From Bugulina stolonifera (lineage: Eukaryota > Bryozoa > Gymnolaemata > Cheilostomatida > Bugulidae), in assembly GCA_935421135.1 (NCBI GenBank), contig OW285196.1, positions 62,001 through 126,000 of the forward strand: 64,000 bases of DNA, written 5' to 3'. Below are positions 1-13,830 of this stretch, in pieces (the first letter of the stretch is position 1; each line of letters starts with the position of its first letter). A model generated the notes under the pieces. It saw only the letters and a list, made by a program, of their open reading frames with translations. It searched no databases and had not been told where the DNA came from. A program made the position numbers and the translations under genes.

Positions 1-1453
1 TATGCTGCCAAAAGTTGGGAAGAACCAAGTTGTGTGAACATACTGTATGATAGATGATCTCCCTCAAATAAATACTAAGTTAGCATAGGTTTTAGTTGCT
101 AGAGAAAAACTACAGGCTGATGTTATCCTAGTACATGAATTTGTGGCAAATGACAAATAATGCAAAGAAATTGAAACTGTGATGGTACTGTGATGGTACT
201 GTGCAGCCCAGAGTTTTGGGTATACACTGTTTCAAACAGGTCACGACGAACTTCTATAATATAGAACATCCACATACGGGTGCCAAATAACTTTACTAGT
301 TGATGCAATTTGGGTTATTTTTATGTCAATATGTATAATTATTGCAATGCAATTTGTTATTCATATTTAATTAGATTCTCAAAGAAAAGATATACAGTGC
401 ATGCATTAATTAACTTGAAGCACAGCTAACATTATTCTAACATTGGAATAATATTGTTAACTTTCAACCATAGGGTAAACTCTGCACAAGTGCATGTTAG
501 CAACATTATAACATCATAATAATTTGGCAATGTAATCCAATAACAGCACGATCAGATAACAGAAGTGTTGTGGTAGTCTAAATTCGGATAAATTTCTTTA
601 CATCAGCTTTGTACGTATATTATAATTAGGTAATGTATCTGCAATCCTCTTTTCCGGTATTTCAGAAGCACCAAGTTAGGCACAACCAAGATCAGTAGTT
701 CGATCTTATAGTAGGTTATGCTAGCCAACGGAGGTCTGTATGTAGCTGATGATGCTCCATTTGGCTTTTCACTGCAGGGTGAAATACCAACCAGCCACTA
801 GTACCAGTCTGGAAATAGAAAACGTTACACTTAGTTTTGTAACAGGTTCGGTATATACATGTAGTGTAGATGGCTTGTATAGTATTGATTCGCAAACAGA
901 GAGTATTCACATAACATACAGTACCAACTGCAACATAGAGTTTATGAGATTTTCAATATATAGAAATAGCGTAATGAAGTGACTGGGTAACTATGGAAAC
1001 GTTCTGGTACAATTTGCTTCAAGCTTTACACTGCTTGACTTGTACAATAATATATTTATATGATAACAACAGACTTGCACCCATAAATAAAAGGCATACT
1101 AAAAGGGGTTACAATTACATGTACAATTGTTTCTAATGTAAGACAATGTTAAAATTAAATGTGAGCCTTTTAAAATATGGTATCTAGAGTATAATAAGAA
1201 ATCAAAATGTGCGCAAATACACGTAACTTAAAACTATAAAATTGTTTGCCTTACCTTATAGTGATCTAAGTCCCACTATCAAAATTTCTTCCCTTATAGT
1301 GTCATGCAGTCTGCAGTATTGATGGTCAGTCTGTCCATAGCAGCTGCATCATTGCACATTGTACATGTGTAATAGTAATTAGGCCATAGTTAGTAGAAAG
1401 CAGAGCTCAGGTCAAAGGTTAATGCTTGTTAGTCAAATCGTGTTATCAGAGAA

Positions 1454-1478
1454 GGGGGGGGGGGGGAGGGGGGGGGGG
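1454..1478 (+). repeat. Long G homopolymer tract (G13-A-G11)
   Basis: Thirteen G, one A, then eleven G on the + strand. This is the only extended G/C-rich stretch in an otherwise AT-rich flank. Such a tract can fold as a G-quadruplex and is prone to replication slippage and to length errors in assembly. Confidence 0.9.
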
Positions 1479-2404
1479 CTAGATAGACTTGATAGGGCTA
1501 TTCTAGTGTATAAATAATATGATGGCAAATAGGCTTCTTATTGTATGGGCATTCTGTATGGCCATTTTGTTTAGGTCAGCAGCATAATAACAATAGTTGC
1601 AACAATAGCTCAAATTTTAATAAATACATTACATTGAGCTTTCCAATTACTAGTTTTTGAATATAATGTACATATCATAGACTTATCTATTCTAATTCTA
1701 TGGTACAGTGTACAACTGTTTACATGTACACAGACAAATCTGTTATACTCTACAGCATAGACAATTATACTAAGCTGTAAAGTAGAGAGCCTACCATTGC
1801 TACAGAAGTTAAGAGGGCTCATGAAATACAATGTAAGCATTTGGTGGAGTAGTAGTACTTTCACGGCCTAAGTTTCAGACACAGGCCAGCTCGCACAAAC
1901 ATTTTTCATCATACATCCGTCACAAAGTTGCGACAACACCAGTATTCATCACACACACTGCATTTTGTAAAATTGTGTTTATATAAAGGCCTATATGTAC
2001 ACAAGTGAGTAGTCATGTGGAAGCACTCGGCATTATCAATACAATACATTGTACATGTACAAGTAAGCTGATGATACACATCCCAATCAAATCACTCAGG
2101 CTTGGCAGTTATGATTGATGACCTTTGACATTAGCGCCAATTTCAATTTCAGCAATGAGAATCAATGGGCCATGCAGTGCGTGATGGACTGCCCCACTAT
2201 GTATTATAAAAGGGTGCTGAAGCAAATTGCAGCCAACATATCTGGTGCACTTCTGCTTGATTTCTGGCCATTAGGGAGGTTGTATCAAATAAAGGGTGGG
2301 CTCTTCTAACTTATGAACATTTTAACTACAGGCTCAACAAATTTTGTACGAATAGGTTAATTTGGTAAAGAACTACGCACATTGCAATAGACCCTTACTT
2401 TTTC

Positions 2405-2718
2405 ATCACTTTTGTACATTTTCTTCCGTCAAAAAAATTTGAGAACTTATAGAAAAAATCCAAGAAAACCCTCTGTTCATCTCATTGAGCTCTACTAGTA
2501 GGTGTCAAAAATATAATTCTAGCAGCATTCAAATTCTTTTAATCTTTGTGGCAAATTTTCCACTTTTTCGGACAAAATTTGGCCTAGTGCCAACATCGCG
2601 CATTACACGAAAAATTAAAAAAAAACCTCGGTTCTCCTCGTTGAGAGCTATCCAATGATATTCGAACCAACTTTCTATGACTGTTCAAACTGTTTTAATT
2701 TCCGTGGCAAAGTTTATA
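2405..2718 (+). repeat. Diverged two-copy tandem repeat, about 156-bp period
   Basis: Two related segments lie head to tail. TTGAGCTCT near 2485 is matched by TTGAGAGCT at 2641. TTTAATCTTTGTGGCAAATT near 2539 is matched by TTTAATTTCCGTGGCAAAGT near 2695. Both pairs are offset by 156 bp. Identity is modest, so the duplication is old. It sits about 55 bp outside the left edge of the satellite but shares no landmark with its monomer. Confidence 0.55.
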
Positions 2719-5700
2719 TATGCTACCATTATGAGGCATTTTTCTTAAATTTGCTACCTTATCTACACTGTGCCTAAGATCTCCACAGATACCCGAATAT
2801 AATCTCACAATTTACATGTATATGACAATAGAATTAACTGTAAACAATCAATGTACCACTACAATGTCTTTGAACAGTCATATTCATGGGTTGGTTTTAT
2901 TTTATTAACATAATATAGAACAATTCATGCATCTACTTGTATTACCTCCCTAAGCCGTAGGAATGACAACTGCCGCAATTCACTGCTATCCTCTCACTAG
3001 AAGGACACACTTAGTTCCAGTCATACTCAGCTCGCTCTCTGGTGACTGACTTTTACTAGCAGCTGTGTTTATTCTCTGGTGGGCAGAAATAATTCAGTCT
3101 ATAGTGAGCTCAAGCAAGCTAAAACAAGTAGGACAAGTTACTTATAACATACACTGTACATGTCCTAACAATCCTAAGATCTGAACAGATACCCGAGTAT
3201 AAACTCACATATTATATGGCAATAAATAGAGATGGCAGTAAATAATCACTGTAGCACCACAATATCTTTGAGCAGTCATTTTTTTAAACTGGTTGGTTTT
3301 ATTTCACTAACATAATATAGAGCAGTTCATGCATCTATTACCTCCCTACGCCGTAGGAATGACAACCACCTCCATCCACTCCTATCCTCTCACTAGAAGG
3401 ACACAGATGTTTGCGGTCATACTCAGTTGCTCCCTGGCGATTAACTTTTACAAGCAGCTGTGTTTATCCTCTGGTGGGCAGAAATGATTTAGTCTATAGA
3501 TGACCTCAAACAAGCTAAAACAGGTAGGACAGGTTATTTATAACATACACTTTGCATGTACGAACAATCCTAAGATCTCCACAGATACCCGAATATAATC
3601 TCACAGTTTACATGTATATGACAATAGAAATAACAGTAAACTATCAATGTACCACTACAATATCTTTGAACAGTCATATTCATGGTTGGTTTTATTTTAT
3701 TGACATAATATAGAACAATTCATGCATGTATTACCTCCCTAAGCCGTAGGAATGACAACTGCCGCAATTCACTCTTATCCTCTCACTAGAAGGACACAGA
3801 TGTTTCCAGTCATACTCATCTTGCTCCGTGGTAATTGACTTTTACTACCAGCTGTGTCTATCCACTGGTGGGGAGAAATGATTCAGTCTATAGCTGAGCT
3901 TAAACAAGCTAAAACAGGTTGGACAAGTTATTTATAACATACACTGTACACGTCCTAACAATCCTAAGATCTGCACAGATACCCGAGTATAATCTCACAT
4001 ATTATATGGCAAGAAATAGAGATGGCAGTAAATAATCACCGTAGCACCACAATATCTTTGAGCAGTCATTTTAAACTGGTTGGTTTTATTTCACTAACAT
4101 AATATACAGCAGTTCATGCATCTATTACCTCCCTACACCGTAGCAATGACAACCACCTCAATTCAGTCCTATCCTCTCACTAGAAGGACACCGTTGTTTC
4201 CAGTCATACTCAGCTCGCTCTCTGGTGACTGACTTTTACTAGCAGCTGTGTTTATTCTCTGGTGGGCAGAAATGGTTCAGTCTATAGATGAGCTCAAGCA
4301 GGCTAAAACAAGTAGGACAAGTTATTTATAACATACACTGTACATGTCCTTAACAATCCTAAGATCTGCACAGATACCCGAGTATAATCTCACATATTAT
4401 ATGGCAATAAATAGAGATGGTAGTAAATAATCACTGTAGCACCACAATATCTGTGAGCAGTCATTTTATACTGTTTGGTTTTATTTCACTAACATAATAT
4501 AGAGCAGTTCATGCGTCTATTACCTCCCTACGCCGTAGCAATGACAACCACCTAAATTCACTTCTATCCTCTCACTAGAATGACACAGTTGTTTCCAGTC
4601 ATACTGAGCTCACTCTCTAGTGACTGACTTTTAATAGCAGCTGTGTTTATTCTCTGGTGGGCAGAAATGGTTCAGTCTATAGATGAGCTCAAGTGAGCTA
4701 AAACAGGTAGGACAGGTTATTTATAACACACACTTTGCATGTACGAACAACCCTAAGATCTCCACAGATACCCGAATATAATCTCACAATTTACATGTAT
4801 ATGACAATAGAATTAACTGTAAACAATCAATGTACCACTACAATGTCTTTGAACAGTCATATTCATGGGTTGGTTTTATTTTATTAACATAATATAGAAC
4901 AATTCATGCATCTACTTGTATTACCTCCCTAAGCCGTAGGAATGACAACTGCCGCAATTCACTGCTATCCTCTCACTAGAAGGACACATTTAGTTCCAGT
5001 CATACTCAGCTCGCTCTCTGGTGACTGACTTTTACTAGCAGCTGTGTTTATTCTCTGGTGGGCAGAAATAATTCAGTCTATACCGAGCTCAAGCAAGCTA
5101 AAACAAGTAGGACAAGTTATTTATAACATACACTGTACATGTCCTAACAATCCTAAGATCTGAACAGATACCCGAGTATAAACTCACATATTATATGGCA
5201 ATAAATAAAGATGGCAGTAAATAATCACTGTAGCACCACAATATCTTTGAGCAGTCATTTTTTTAAACTGGTTGGTTTTATTTCACTAACATAATATAGC
5301 GCAGTTCATGCATCTATTACCTCCCTACGCCGTAGCAATGACAACCACCTCAATTCACTCCTATCCTCTCACTAGAAGGACACAGTTGTTTCCAGTCATA
5401 CTCAGCGCGCTCTCTGGTGACTGACTTTTAATAGCAGCTGTGTTTATTCTCTGGTGGGCAGAAATGGTTCAGTCTATAGATGAGCTCAAGCAGGCTAAAA
5501 CAAGTAGGACAAGTTATTTATAACATACACTGTACATGTCCTTAACAATCCTAAGATCTGCACAGATACCCGAGTATAATCTCACATATTATATGGCAAT
5601 AAATAGAGATGGTAGTAAATAATCACTGTAGCACCACAATATCTGTGAGCAGTCATTTTATACTGTTTGGTTTTATTTCACTAACATAATATAGAGCAGT

Positions 5701-7639
5701 TCATGCATCTATTACCTCCCTACGCCGTAGCAATGACAACCACCTCAATTCACTCCTATCCTCTCACCAGAAGGACACATATGTTTCCAGTCATACTCAT
5801 CTTGCTCCCTGGTAATTGACTTTTACTACCAGCTGTGTCTATCCACTGGTTGAGAGAAATGATTCAGTCTATAGCTGAGCTCAAACAAGCTAAAACAGGT
5901 AGGACAGGCTATTTATAATTTACACTGTACTTGTCCCAACCATCATAAGGTCTGCACAGATAACCGAATATAATTTCACATTTTGTATGACAATAGAGAT
6001 GGCAGTAAATAATCACTGAGTAGCACTACAATATGTTTGAGCAGTCATTTTAAACTAGTTGGTTTTATTTCACTAACATAATATAGAGCAGTTCATGCAT
6101 CTATTACCTCCATACGCCGTAGCAATGACAACCACCTCAATTCACTGCTATCCTCTCACTAGAAGGACACACTTAGTTCCAGTCATACTCAGCTCGCTCT
6201 CTGGTGACTGACTTTTAATAGTAGCTGTGTTTACTCTCTGGTGGGCAGAAATGGTTCAGTCTATAGATGAGCTCAAGCAAGCTAAAACAAGTAGGACAAG
6301 TTATTTATAACATACACTGTACATGTCCTAACAATCCTAAGATCTGAACAGATACCCGAGTATAAACTCACATATTATATGACAATAAATAGAGATGGCA
6401 GTAAATAATCACTGTAGCACCACAATATCTTTGAGCAGTCATTTTTTTAAACTGGTTGGTTTTATTTCACTAACATAATATAGAGCAGTTCATGCATCTA
6501 TTACCTCCCTACGCCGTAGCAATGACAACCACCTAAATTCACTCCTATCCTCTCACTAGAAGGACACAGTTGTTTCCAGTCATACTCAGCTCGCTCTCTG
6601 GTGACTGACTTTTAATAGCAGCTGTGTTTATTCTCTGGTGGGCAGAAATGGTTCAGTCTATAGATGAGCTCAAGTGAGCTAAAACAGGTAGGACAGGTTA
6701 TTTATAACACACACTTTGCATGTACGAACAACCCTAAGATCTCCACAGATACCCGAATATAATCTCACAATTTACATGTATATGACAATAGAATTAACTG
6801 TAAACAATCAATGTACCACTACAATGTCTTTGAACAGTCATATTCATGGGTTGGTTTTATTTTATTAACATAATATAGAACAATTCATGCATCTACTTGT
6901 ATTACCTCCCTAAGCCGTAGGAATGACAACTGCCGCAATTCACTGCTATCCTCTCACTAGAAGGACACACTTAGTTCCAGTCATACTCAGCTCGCTCTCT
7001 GGTGACTGACTTTTACTAGCAGCTGTGTTTATTCTCTGGTGGGCAGAAATAATTCAGTCTATAGTGAGCTCAAGCAAGCTAAAACAAGTAGGACAAGTTA
7101 CTTATAACATACACTGTACATGTCCTAACAATCCTAAGATCTGAACAGATACCCGAGTATAAACTCACATATTATATGGCAATAAATAGAGATGGCAGTA
7201 AATAATCACTGTAGCACCACAATATCTTTGAGCAGTCATTTTTTAAACTGGTTGGTTTTATTTCACTAACATAATATAGAGCAGTTCATGCATCTATTAC
7301 CTCCCTACGCCGTAGCAATGACAACCACCTCAATTCACTCCTATCCTCTCACTAGAATGACACAGTTGTTTCCAGTCATACTCAGCTCGCTCTCTGGTGA
7401 CTGACTTTTAATAGCAGCTGTGTTTACTCTCTGGTGGGCAGAAATGTTTCAGTCTATAGATGAGCTCAAGCAAGCTAAAACAAGTAGGACAAGTTATTTA
7501 TAACATACACTGTACATGTCCTAACAATCCTAAGATCTGAACAGATACCCGAGTATAAACTCACATATTATATGACAATAAATAGAGATGGCAGTAAATA
7601 ATCACTGTAGCACCACAATATCTTTGAGCAGTCATTTTT

Positions 7640-7643
7640 TTAA
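7640..7643. other. Unoccupied paralogue of the piggyBac-like target (TTAA)
   Basis: The monomers around this TTAA share private variants with both flanks of the 12007-14648 element. Upstream they share GCAGAAATGTTTCAG (7438-7452 and near 11801-11815). Downstream they share GCAGAAGTGGTTCAG (near 7844 and 14845). Here the TTAA is single and nothing is inserted, so the site represents the pre-insertion state in a duplicated block about 4363 bp to the left. Confidence 0.85.
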
Positions 7644-10600
7644 ACTGGTTGGTTTTATTTCACTAACATAATATAGAGCAGTTCATGCATCTATTACCTC
7701 CCTACGCCGTAGCAATGACAACCACCTAAATTCACTCCTATCCTCTCACTAGAATGACACAGTTGTTTCCAGTCATACTGAGCTCACTCTCTAGTGACTG
7801 ACTTTTAATAGCAGCTGTGTTTATTCTCTGGTGGGCAGAAGTGGTTCAGTCTATAGATGAGCTCAAGTGAGCTAAAACAGGTAGGACAGGTTATTTATAA
7901 CACACACTTTGCATGTACGAACAACCCTAAGATCTCCACAGATACCCGAATATAATCTCACAATTTACATGTATATGACAATAGAATTAACTGTAAACAA
8001 TCAATGTACCACTACAATGTCTTTGAACAGTCATATTCATGGGTTGGTTTTATTTTATTAACATAATATAGAACAATTCATGCATCTACTTGTATTACCT
8101 CCCTAAGCCGTAGGAATGACAACTGCCGCAATTCACTGCTATCCTCTCACTAGAAGGACACATTTAGTTCCAGTCATACTCAGCTCGCTCTCTGGTGACT
8201 GACTTTTACTAGCAGCTGTGTTTATTCTCTGGTGGGCAGAAATAATTCAGTCTATACTGAGCTCAAGCAAGCTAAAACAAGTAGGACAAGTTATTTATAA
8301 CATACACTGTACATGTCCTAACAATCCTAAGATCTGAACAGATACCCGAGTATAAACTCACATATTATATGGCAATAAATAGAGATGGCAGTAAATAATC
8401 ACTGTAGCACCACAATATCTTTGAGCAGTCATTTTTTTAAACTGGTTGGTTTTATTTCACTAACATAATATAGAGCAGTTCATGCATCTATTACCTCCCT
8501 ACGCCGTAGCAATGACAACCACCTCAATTCACTCCTATCCTCTCACTAGAAGGACACAGTTGTTTCAGTCATACTCAGCTCGCTCTCTGGTGACTGACTT
8601 TTACTAGCAGCTGTGATTTTTCTCTGGTGGGCAGAAATGGTTCAGTCTATAAATGAGCTCAAGCAAGCTAAAACAAGTAGGACAAGTTATTTATAACATA
8701 CACTGTACATGTCCTAACAATCCTAAGATCTGCACAGATACACGAGTATAATCTCACATATTATATGACAATAAATAGAGATGGCAGTAAATAATCACTG
8801 TAGCACCACAATATCTTTGAGCAGTCATTTTAAACTGTTTGGTTTTATTTCACTAACATAATATAGAGCTGTTCATGCATCTATTACCTCCCTACGCCGT
8901 AGGAATGACAACCACCTCCATCCACTCCTATCCTCTCACTAGAAGGACACAGATGTTTGCGGTCATACTCAGTTGCTCCCTGGCGATTAACTTTTACAAG
9001 CAGCTGTGTTTATCCTCTGGTGGGCAGAAATGATTTAGTCTATAGATGACCTCAAACAAGCTAAAACAGGTAGGACAGGTTATTTATAACATACACTTTG
9101 CATGTACGAACAATCCTAAGATCTCCACAGATACCCGAATATAATCTCACAGTTTACATGTATATGACAATAGAAATAACAGTAAACTATCAATGTACCA
9201 CTACAATATCTTTGAACAGTCATATTCATGGTTGGTTTTATTTTATTGACATAATATAGAACAATTCATGCATGTATTACCTCCCTAAGCCGTAGGAATG
9301 ACAACTGCCGCAATTCACTCTTATCCTCTCACTAGAAGGACACAGATGTTTCCAGTCATACTCATCTTGCTCCGTGGTAATTGACTTTTACTACCAGCTG
9401 TGTCTATCCACTGGTGGGGAGAAATGATTCAGTCTATAGCTGAGCTTAAACAAGCTAAAACAGGTTGGACAAGTTATTTATAACATACACTGTACACGTC
9501 CTAACAATCGTAAGATCTGCACAGATACCCGAGTATAATCTCACATATTATATGGCAAGAAATAGAGATGGCAGTAAATAATCACCGTAGCACCACAATA
9601 TCTTTGAGCAGTCATTTTAAACTGGTTGGTTTTATTTCACTAACATAATATACAGCAGTTCATGCATCTATTACCTCCCTACACCGTAGCAATGACAACC
9701 ACCTCAATTCAGTCCTATCCTCTCACTAGAAGGACACAGTTGTTTCCAGTCATACTCAGCTCGCTCTCTGGTGACTGACTTTTACTAGCAGCTGTGTTTA
9801 TTCTCTGGTGGGCAGAAATGGTTCAGTCTATAGATGAGCTCAAGCAGGCTAAAACAAGTAGGACAAGTTATTTATAACATACACTGTACATGTCCTTAAC
9901 AATCCTAAGATCTGCACAGATACCCGAGTATAATCTCACATATTATATGGCAATAAATAGAGATGGTAGTAAATAATCACTGTAGCACCACAATATCTGT
10001 GAGCAGTCATTTTATACTGTTTGGTTTTATTTCACTAACATAATATAGAGCAGTTCATGCGTCTATTACCTCCCTACGCCGTAGCAATGACAACCACCTA
10101 AATTCACTTCTATCCTCTCACTAGAATGACACAGTTGTTTCCAGTCATACTGAGCTCACTCTCTAGTGACTGACTTTTAATAGCAGCTGTGTTTATTCTC
10201 TGGTGGGCAGAAATGGTTCAGTCTATAGATGAGCTCAAGTGAGCTAAAACAGGTAGGACAGGTTATTTATAACACACACTTTGCATGTACGAACAACCCT
10301 AAGATCTCCACAGATACCCGAATATAATCTCACAATTTACATGTATATGACAATAGAATTAACTGTAAACAATCAATGTACCACTACAATGTCTTTGAAC
10401 AGTCATATTCATGGGTTGGTTTTATTTTATTAACATAATATAGAACAATTCATGCATCTACTTGTATTACCTCCCTAAGCCGTAGGAATGACAACTGCCG
10501 CAATTCACTGCTATCCTCTCACTAGAAGGACACACTTAGTTCCAGTCATACTCAGCTCGCTCTCTGGTGACTGACTTTTAATAGCAGCTGTGTTTACTCT

Positions 10601-12002
10601 CTGGTGGGCAGAAATGGTTCAGTCTATAGATGAGCTCAAGCAAGCTAAAACAAGTAGGACAAGTTATTTATAACATACACTGTACATGTCCTAACAATCC
10701 TAAGATCTGAACAGATACCCGAGTATAAACTCACATATTATATGACAATAAATAGAGATGGCAGTAAATAATCACTGTAGCACCACAATATCTTTGAGCA
10801 GTCATTTTTTTAAACTGGTTGGTTTTATTTCACTAACATAATATAGAGCAGTTCATGCATCTATTACCTCCCTACGCCGTAGCAATGACAACCACCTCAA
10901 TTCACTCCTATCCTCTCACTAGAATGACACAGTTGTTTCCAGTCATACTGAGCTCACTCTCTAGTGACTGACTTTTAATAGCAGCTGTGTTTATTCTCTG
11001 GTGGGCAGAAATGGTTCAGTCTATAGATGAGCTCAAGTGAGCTAAAACAGGTAGGACAGGTTATTTATAACACACACTTTGCATGTACGAACAACCCTAA
11101 GATCTCCACAGATACCCGAATATAATCTCACAATTTACATGTATATGACAATAGAATTAACTGTAAACAATCAATGTACCACTACAATGTCTTTGAACAG
11201 TCATATTCATGGGTTGGTTTTATTTTATTAACATAATATAGAACAATTCATGCATCTACTTGTATTACCTCCCTAAGCCGTAGGAATGACAACTGCCGCA
11301 ATTCACTGCTATCCTCTCACTAGAAGGACACACTTAGTTCCAGTCATACTCAGCTCGCTCTCTGGTGACTGACTTTTACTAGCAGCTGTGTTTATTCTCT
11401 GGTGGGCAGAAATAATTCAGTCTATAGTGAGCTCAAGCAAGCTAAAACAAGTAGGACAAGTTACTTATAACATACACTGTACATGTCCTAACAATCCTAA
11501 GATCTGAACAGATACCCGAGTATAAACTCACATATTATATGGCAATAAATAGAGATGGCAGTAAATAATCACTGTAGCACCACAATATCTTTGAGCAGTC
11601 ATTTTTTAAACTGGTTGGTTTTATTTCACTAACATAATATAGAGCAGTTCATGCATCTATTACCTCCCTACGCCGTAGCAATGACAACCACCTCAATTCA
11701 CTCCTATCCTCTCACTAGAATGACACAGTTGTTTCCAGTCATACTCAGCTCGCTCTCTGGTGACTGACTTTTAATAGCAGCTGTGTTTACTCTCTGGTGG
11801 GCAGAAATGTTTCAGTCTATAGATGAGCTCAAGCAAGCTAAAACAAGTAGGACAAGTTATTTATAACATACACTGTACATGTCCTAACAATCCTAAGATC
11901 TGAACAGATACCCGAGTATAAACTCACATATTATATGACAATAAATAGAGATGGCAGTAAATAATCACTGTAGCACCACAATATCTTTGAGCAGTCATTT
12001 TT

Positions 12003-12006
12003 TTAA
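12003..12006. other. Target-site duplication TTAA, left copy
   Basis: TTAA immediately precedes the terminal CCCATTAGG of the inserted element and is repeated at 14649-14652 after its other end. Uninterrupted monomers carry a single TTAA at the equivalent position (for example 7640-7643). A TTAA duplication is the signature of piggyBac-superfamily insertion. Confidence 0.92.
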
Positions 12007-12021
12007 CCCATTAGGTCCTAT
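12007..12021 (+). repeat. Left terminal inverted repeat, piggyBac-like element
   Basis: CCCATTAGGTCCTAT is a perfect reverse complement of 14634-14648. Similarity stops straight after these 15 bases: the left side continues TGTG, while the right side, read inward, continues ACC. Confidence 0.93.
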
Positions 12022-12470
12022 TGTGTTCTAATTCAATGGGCATTTCTGTCCTAAGAGAATTCATTGTTTAGCAGGCTGATGGACATAGCTTCATTATTAT
12101 TCAATTTGTGTTAAAAATATCAACATTTTCATATACACATATGCATATATTCCAAATCAGCAGAAAATTCTCTACATTTTGACATGTATTCCAACCTTGT
12201 GCTACCTATATTGAACATCCAAGAGAGCAGTGAACTTTAGCTATGTTATTTTTATCAATTCCCTCAATGCACAAGGTTAAGGGCTCACATATCATATCCT
12301 CTAATTTGAATTCTCTCTTAGATGTATTCTATTTTCTTACTTTTTCTGAATCTGCGAAAAATTCTCTACAATTTGATATATATAATAGCTCTCTAAGTCT
12401 TATGTGTAATGCTCAACAGAGGAAGAGTTTCTGGGTATGTCAATTTGAAAATTACCATGAATACATTTCA

Positions 12471-12491
12471 TACATGTAGGTCCTACATGTA
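12471..12491. repeat. Perfect 21-bp palindrome
   Basis: The arms TACATGTAGG and CCTACATGTA flank a single central T. It lies inside the piggyBac-like element and is followed at once by further ACATGTAC copies. It could extrude a hairpin, but TACATGTA palindromes are common throughout this DNA. Confidence 0.85.
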
Positions 12492-13329
12492 CATGTACAT
12501 TGTATAATAGAACTGTTTTATGTCATATAATATTAGAGGTGCTACCTTATAAAACCAATACTACATCACAATGTTTACATATGATCTATTTATGGTTATA
12601 CAAAAGCAAAAAATTAGTAAGTGCAATGTAGATAGAAATAATATGGAATTATATAAAATATGTCATACAGTTGAGAAGATGGTACGTAGCTACATATAAT
12701 ATGTACATAAATAATAGAAACAGAATAATATAACAGGTGGATATGCATGTGGCAAATGACATGAAAAGTTATGTCACAAGCAAAACCTGCTAATGATGGG
12801 ATCAATGTTCATGGCTTGTTACTGTTAGTACATCTACCTTTACCTGTGCAAATAAATAATTATAATTTACACAACATTTTGGGCAAAAAATAATCTTATG
12901 AATTGGAACCTATTGGCCAGGAAGTGAATTCTTAGTCTGTTCCCCCAATGCATATGTGTCTAGGCCTACTAGGTTACTATAACATTGAAACTGGTACCAA
13001 CTTTCTAACCAGAAAGTGAACATGATAGCTGTGCACCTACAAGTACAAGTGTAATTAGAGAGAGTACTACAAGGCTGGCTATTAGCTTGTCAATTTAGTG
13101 CATGTAGCCTCCACACAGCACATAGGACCTACACTGGAAAGATCAATGATACAGAGCCAGTGGCAGTCAGTCTAGTACATGTACTTACAGAAGGAAGGGT
13201 CTAACTACTAGGCTGGTGTGTGTGCACAACAGAACAAGAAGCGGAACAACAATATTGGAACTTACTACCAAGTGAACCTGTGTACTATATGATGTAGTCT
13301 GAACCATGGATAATCCACAAGTGACTAAC

Positions 13330-13830
13330 TAGATGGTTGGTTGTCTGGCAACATACATGTACACTTGGGCTTCCCTACTAAGCGACTTGAACATGGAATC
13401 ATGTACGAAATATCAGAAAAAAATATGGGTGAGAAACCATGAACCGGGAAGTGAATGTTTTTGCCTGGCCACCTACATGTACAAGCATCTGCACCTACTG
13501 AGCTACCAAAACACTAACTGTGTACCAGTACATGTACAGATAACAAGAGACGTATGGATGAGTTTACACTGCTAACCAGGAAGTGAACAATGGTACCTGG
13601 CCACCTAGATGCACATGTTCCTACTTGTCTACTAGGACATCAACTGTGTACTATTAGAAGTAGAAATAACACAGAGGGCAGAGATGGGTTCCCACTACTA
13701 ACCAGAAAGTGAATAATGATACCTGGCTACCTGCATGGAACCTGTGAATCTGTGCTTGTACATTATATTATGTGGAAACAGAGGAAGATGGTCCACAGTC
13801 GTGTAGAACTACTATAACCAGGAAGTGGAT
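13330..13830 (+). repeat. Degenerate tandem repeat inside the piggyBac-like element
   Basis: The motif AACC(A/G)GGAAGTGAA and close variants recurs at 13442, 13574, 13700 and 13816, at spacings of 132, 126 and 116 bp. The first three are followed some 20 bases later by CCTGGC(C/T)ACCT. More diverged copies lie further left, near 12914 and 13006. The units have drifted strongly, so this is an old internal minisatellite-like expansion. A 78-80 codon open frame overlaps it but shows no domain. Confidence 0.7.

Larger units (their letters stand above)
1..2772. other. AT-rich flanking DNA without a recognisable gene
   Basis: This is the left flank of the satellite array. Only short open frames (60-85 codons) are present on either strand. 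None shows a domain, a credible coding composition or convincing splice partners, so none is called as a gene. The stretch has several TACATGTA-type palindromes, a long G tract (1454-1478) and a diverged two-copy repeat (about 2405-2718), listed separately. The satellite begins at about 2773, where the sequence first matches the internal monomer landmark CTAAGATCTCCACAGATACC. What the flank does, if anything, cannot be told from sequence. Confidence 0.6.
2773..12006. repeat. Satellite array, block 1 (monomer about 395-396 bp)
   Basis: The left block of a long head-to-tail satellite holds about 23 monomers. The landmark ATTACCTCCC recurs at 2941, 3337, 3730, 4124, 4519 and 4920, so monomers are 393-401 bp. 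At least two main monomer classes alternate irregularly. Class A has CTACGCCGTAGCAATGACAA and AATAAATAGAGATGG. Class B has CTAAGCCGTAGGAATGACAA, a 6-bp insertion before the ATTACC landmark, and TTACATGTATATGACAATAG. Some long stretches recur almost unchanged: 2941-3140 matches 6901-7100 at a 3960-bp offset. The block is cut at 12006 by the piggyBac-like insertion. No intact gene is present in it. Confidence 0.97.

Noticed and set aside
123..2309. Several 60-85 codon open frames in the left flank
   Set aside because: They overlap on opposite strands, have AT-driven composition, no domains, no convincing splice partners and no conserved context, so chance is the simpler explanation.
12243..13575. 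Open frames of 63-80 codons in the piggyBac-like element as a transposase remnant
   Set aside because: No Asp-rich catalytic motifs or cysteine-rich C-terminal domain expected of piggyBac transposases could be seen on either strand.
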